From Olsenella phocaeensis (GTDB lineage Bacteria; Actinomycetota; Coriobacteriia; Coriobacteriales; Atopobiaceae), in the NCBI RefSeq assembly GCF_900120385.1, contig NZ_LT635494.1, forward strand, positions 288,877 to 350,008: 61,132 bases of DNA, written 5' to 3'. The stretch's first letter is position 1; every line of letters begins with the position of its first letter. A program made the translations under genes and the position numbers. Under the pieces are notes generated by a model, which was given only the letters and a program-made list of their open reading frames with translations, made no database searches and was not told the origin of the DNA. Shown one piece after another: positions 59,952-61,132 of this stretch.

Positions 59952-61132
59952 CTACTCGACGGTGGAGCCGGAGGACTCGTCACCGCTGGTGGACGCGGTC
60001 CCACCCTCGCCTGGCGCGTCCGAGGCCGACGCGTCGGAGGAGGACGTGTCGGCCTTGCCCTTCGCCGTCGACTCCGCGGGATTGGCCGAAGGCTTCGTGC
60101 CCTGGATCGTGATGGAGCCTATGCCGGACGACTTCGAGCTGAAGGACTGCTGGGTCCCGTTCTTGGTCACGGTCGCCGCAGTGGTGTCGCTCACCTGCAC
60201 GGTGATCGACTCCGTCACGACGAAGCTCTTCTCCCAGGGTCCCGTGACCTGCTCGGCGATGACGCTCGTGCCGTCGCTCTCTATCTCGAGCCAGGTGGTC
60301 GCCCCGTCGGCGACCTTGACGTCCACCTTGGTCTCGGTCTCGGCCTCCTTGGCCTCCTTCTGGGCCTTGGCGTCCTCGGCGGCCTTCGCCGCCTCGTCCG
60401 CAGCCTGGCTGCTCTGGCCCTGCGTGCCGGACGTCGTCGCAGTGGTTTCGGACGACGAGTCGGTGGGCGTCGTGCTCGTCGTGGTGACGGCGACGGAACG
60501 GGCGTCGGAGGAGGACGGGGCGCGCACGCAGGACTTGACCGACCCGATGATGATCAGGGTAAGGAGCAGCGCACCCGCGATGACCACGGTTGCCATGGTC
60601 CGCCGGGCGTCCGAGAAGTACGCCTCGACGACCCCCGCGACTCCCGAGCGCCGTGGGGCGCCGCCCCTCCCCCGCTCCCTCAGGCTCTCCCTTCCCTCGC
60701 CTCCGCGGCGCCTCACGTTGGGGCGCTCCGCGCGCGCGATGTTGCGGGAGGAGCGACGCCCCGTGCGCGTGGAGGCGGCCTCATAGGGTCGGGCGTCCCC
60801 GTAGCGCAGGTCGTCGGTGTAGGCGTCCGCGTCGACGAGGCGGGTGGTCACCCTGTCGGCGTTGCCCCGGGGCACCACGACCTCCTCGCGGTAGCTTCCG
60901 GGGATGGCGCGGCCCTGCTCGGGGCGTCGGCTGCGGTGCGTCCGTGCCCTGGAGCCGGGGCGGCTGCTGACGTCACGTCCCGTGTAACGCCTCGTGGGCG
61001 CGGCAGGCAGGTCCCCGCCGACGTCACCGCCCTGGTGGTAGCGCGAGGGACTCTGCCGTTGGTTGACGAGCGGGCTCGACTGCTGGCGCGAACGGACGGG
61101 GGAGGTGGTCGCGAAGCCCGTGACGTCGCCCG
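59952..61132 (-). CDS. RodZ-like bitopic membrane protein (5' end outside the window)
   Basis: The reading frame stays open to the window edge, so the N-terminus is missing; at least 393 residues are present. A very basic, Arg-rich cytoplasmic region precedes one membrane helix (TMATVVIAGALLLTLIIIGS). A Thr/Ser/Ala-rich linker and coiled segment follow, then a beta domain (VDVKVADGATTWLEIESDG through SGIGSITIQG) resembling the RodZ C-terminal DUF4115 domain, and a Ser/Asp-rich tail. A helix-turn-helix domain typical of RodZ could lie beyond the edge. GTG at 60878 is an internal codon, not the start. Confidence 0.65.
   Translation of the reverse strand, partial: GDVTGFATTSPVRSRQQSSPLVNQRQSPSRYHQGGDVGGDLPAAPTRRYTGRDVSSRPGSRARTHRSRRPEQGRAIPGSYREEVVVPRGNADRVTTRLVDADAYTDDLRYGDARPYEAASTRTGRRSSRNIARAERPNVRRRGGEGRESLRERGRGGAPRRSGVAGVVEAYFSDARRTMATVVIAGALLLTLIIIGSVKSCVRAPSSSDARSVAVTTTSTTPTDSSSETTATTSGTQGQSSQAADEAAKAAEDAKAQKEAKEAETETKVDVKVADGATTWLEIESDGTSVIAEQVTGPWEKSFVVTESITVQVSDTTAATVTKNGTQQSFSSKSSGIGSITIQGTKPSANPAESTAKGKADTSSSDASASDAPGEGGTASTSGDESSGSTVE

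Overview
The window is GC-rich, mostly chromosomal DNA from an actinobacterium, most likely of the class Coriobacteriia (Olsenella/Atopobium-like). Three things suggest this. Two secreted wall hydrolases carry tandem YNPN(S/A)G-type repeats common in that group. The LysM / LexA / NrdR block and the FHA-(GarA-like)/MerR pair match actinobacterial gene order. RNase Y, SpoVS and MiaB occur together in a genome that shows no sporulation genes here. The genus is inferred; no rRNA is present. I see no tRNA, rRNA, CRISPR array, insertion sequence or prophage.

Layout. 0-5 kb: a ZIP metal permease, a small membrane protein, a lipoprotein and two related repeat-bearing peptidoglycan hydrolases. 5-10 kb: class Ia ribonucleotide reductase nrdA-nrdB behind a tandem NrdR-box pair, then a P-loop kinase. 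10-14 kb: MarR plus an extradiol dioxygenase, a CorA-like Mg channel, a flavin-type oxidase fused to a 4Fe-4S segment, and a cupin. 14.5-22.2 kb: a selenium-trafficking island with a TusA-DUF3343 fusion, YedE, two class V cysteine desulfurase/selenocysteine lyase paralogues, a C_GCAxxG_C_C redox protein, a TDT permease, a stand-alone DUF3343 protein, YedF, and SelD. SelD itself has an in-frame UGA (Sec17) and would be mis-annotated as truncated. 22.3-24.4 kb: a YtrA-type GntR/ABC operon behind a perfect 20-bp-arm operator. 24.6-27.7 kb: BrnQ, then an AT-richer patch with a nested palindrome, an orphan gene and an HNH nuclease.

27.8-40.6 kb: DUF488, hemolysin III, a divergent phosphopantetheinyl transferase, a malate/tartrate-type dehydrogenase, a phosphatidyltransferase with a D,D-carboxypeptidase, a GcvT-like protein, a MalY-RidA pair, GarA-MerR-Apt, an NlpC/P60 hydrolase and a CLC channel. 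41-45.8 kb (minus strand): thioredoxin reductase, two nucleobase permeases, dUTPase and NrdR. 45.9-47.2 kb: the SOS divergon, a LysM protein and LexA around LexA-like boxes. 48-61 kb (minus strand): hflX, miaA, miaB, spoVS, an unrecognised GHKL-ATPase gene, rny, recX-recA (with a near-perfect LexA box), cinA, pgsA, rimO, yajQ and a RodZ-like gene that runs off the window.

How the genes connect. NrdR (45.5 kb) probably controls nrdAB (5.5 kb). LexA (46.5 kb) probably controls itself, the LysM gene and recA-recX. The selenium island would supply selenophosphate through SelD, which itself contains selenocysteine; selA, selB and selC are not in the window. Many intergenic regions hold unusually long stem-loops, and one inverted-repeat element occurs twice with an identical 26-nt spacer.
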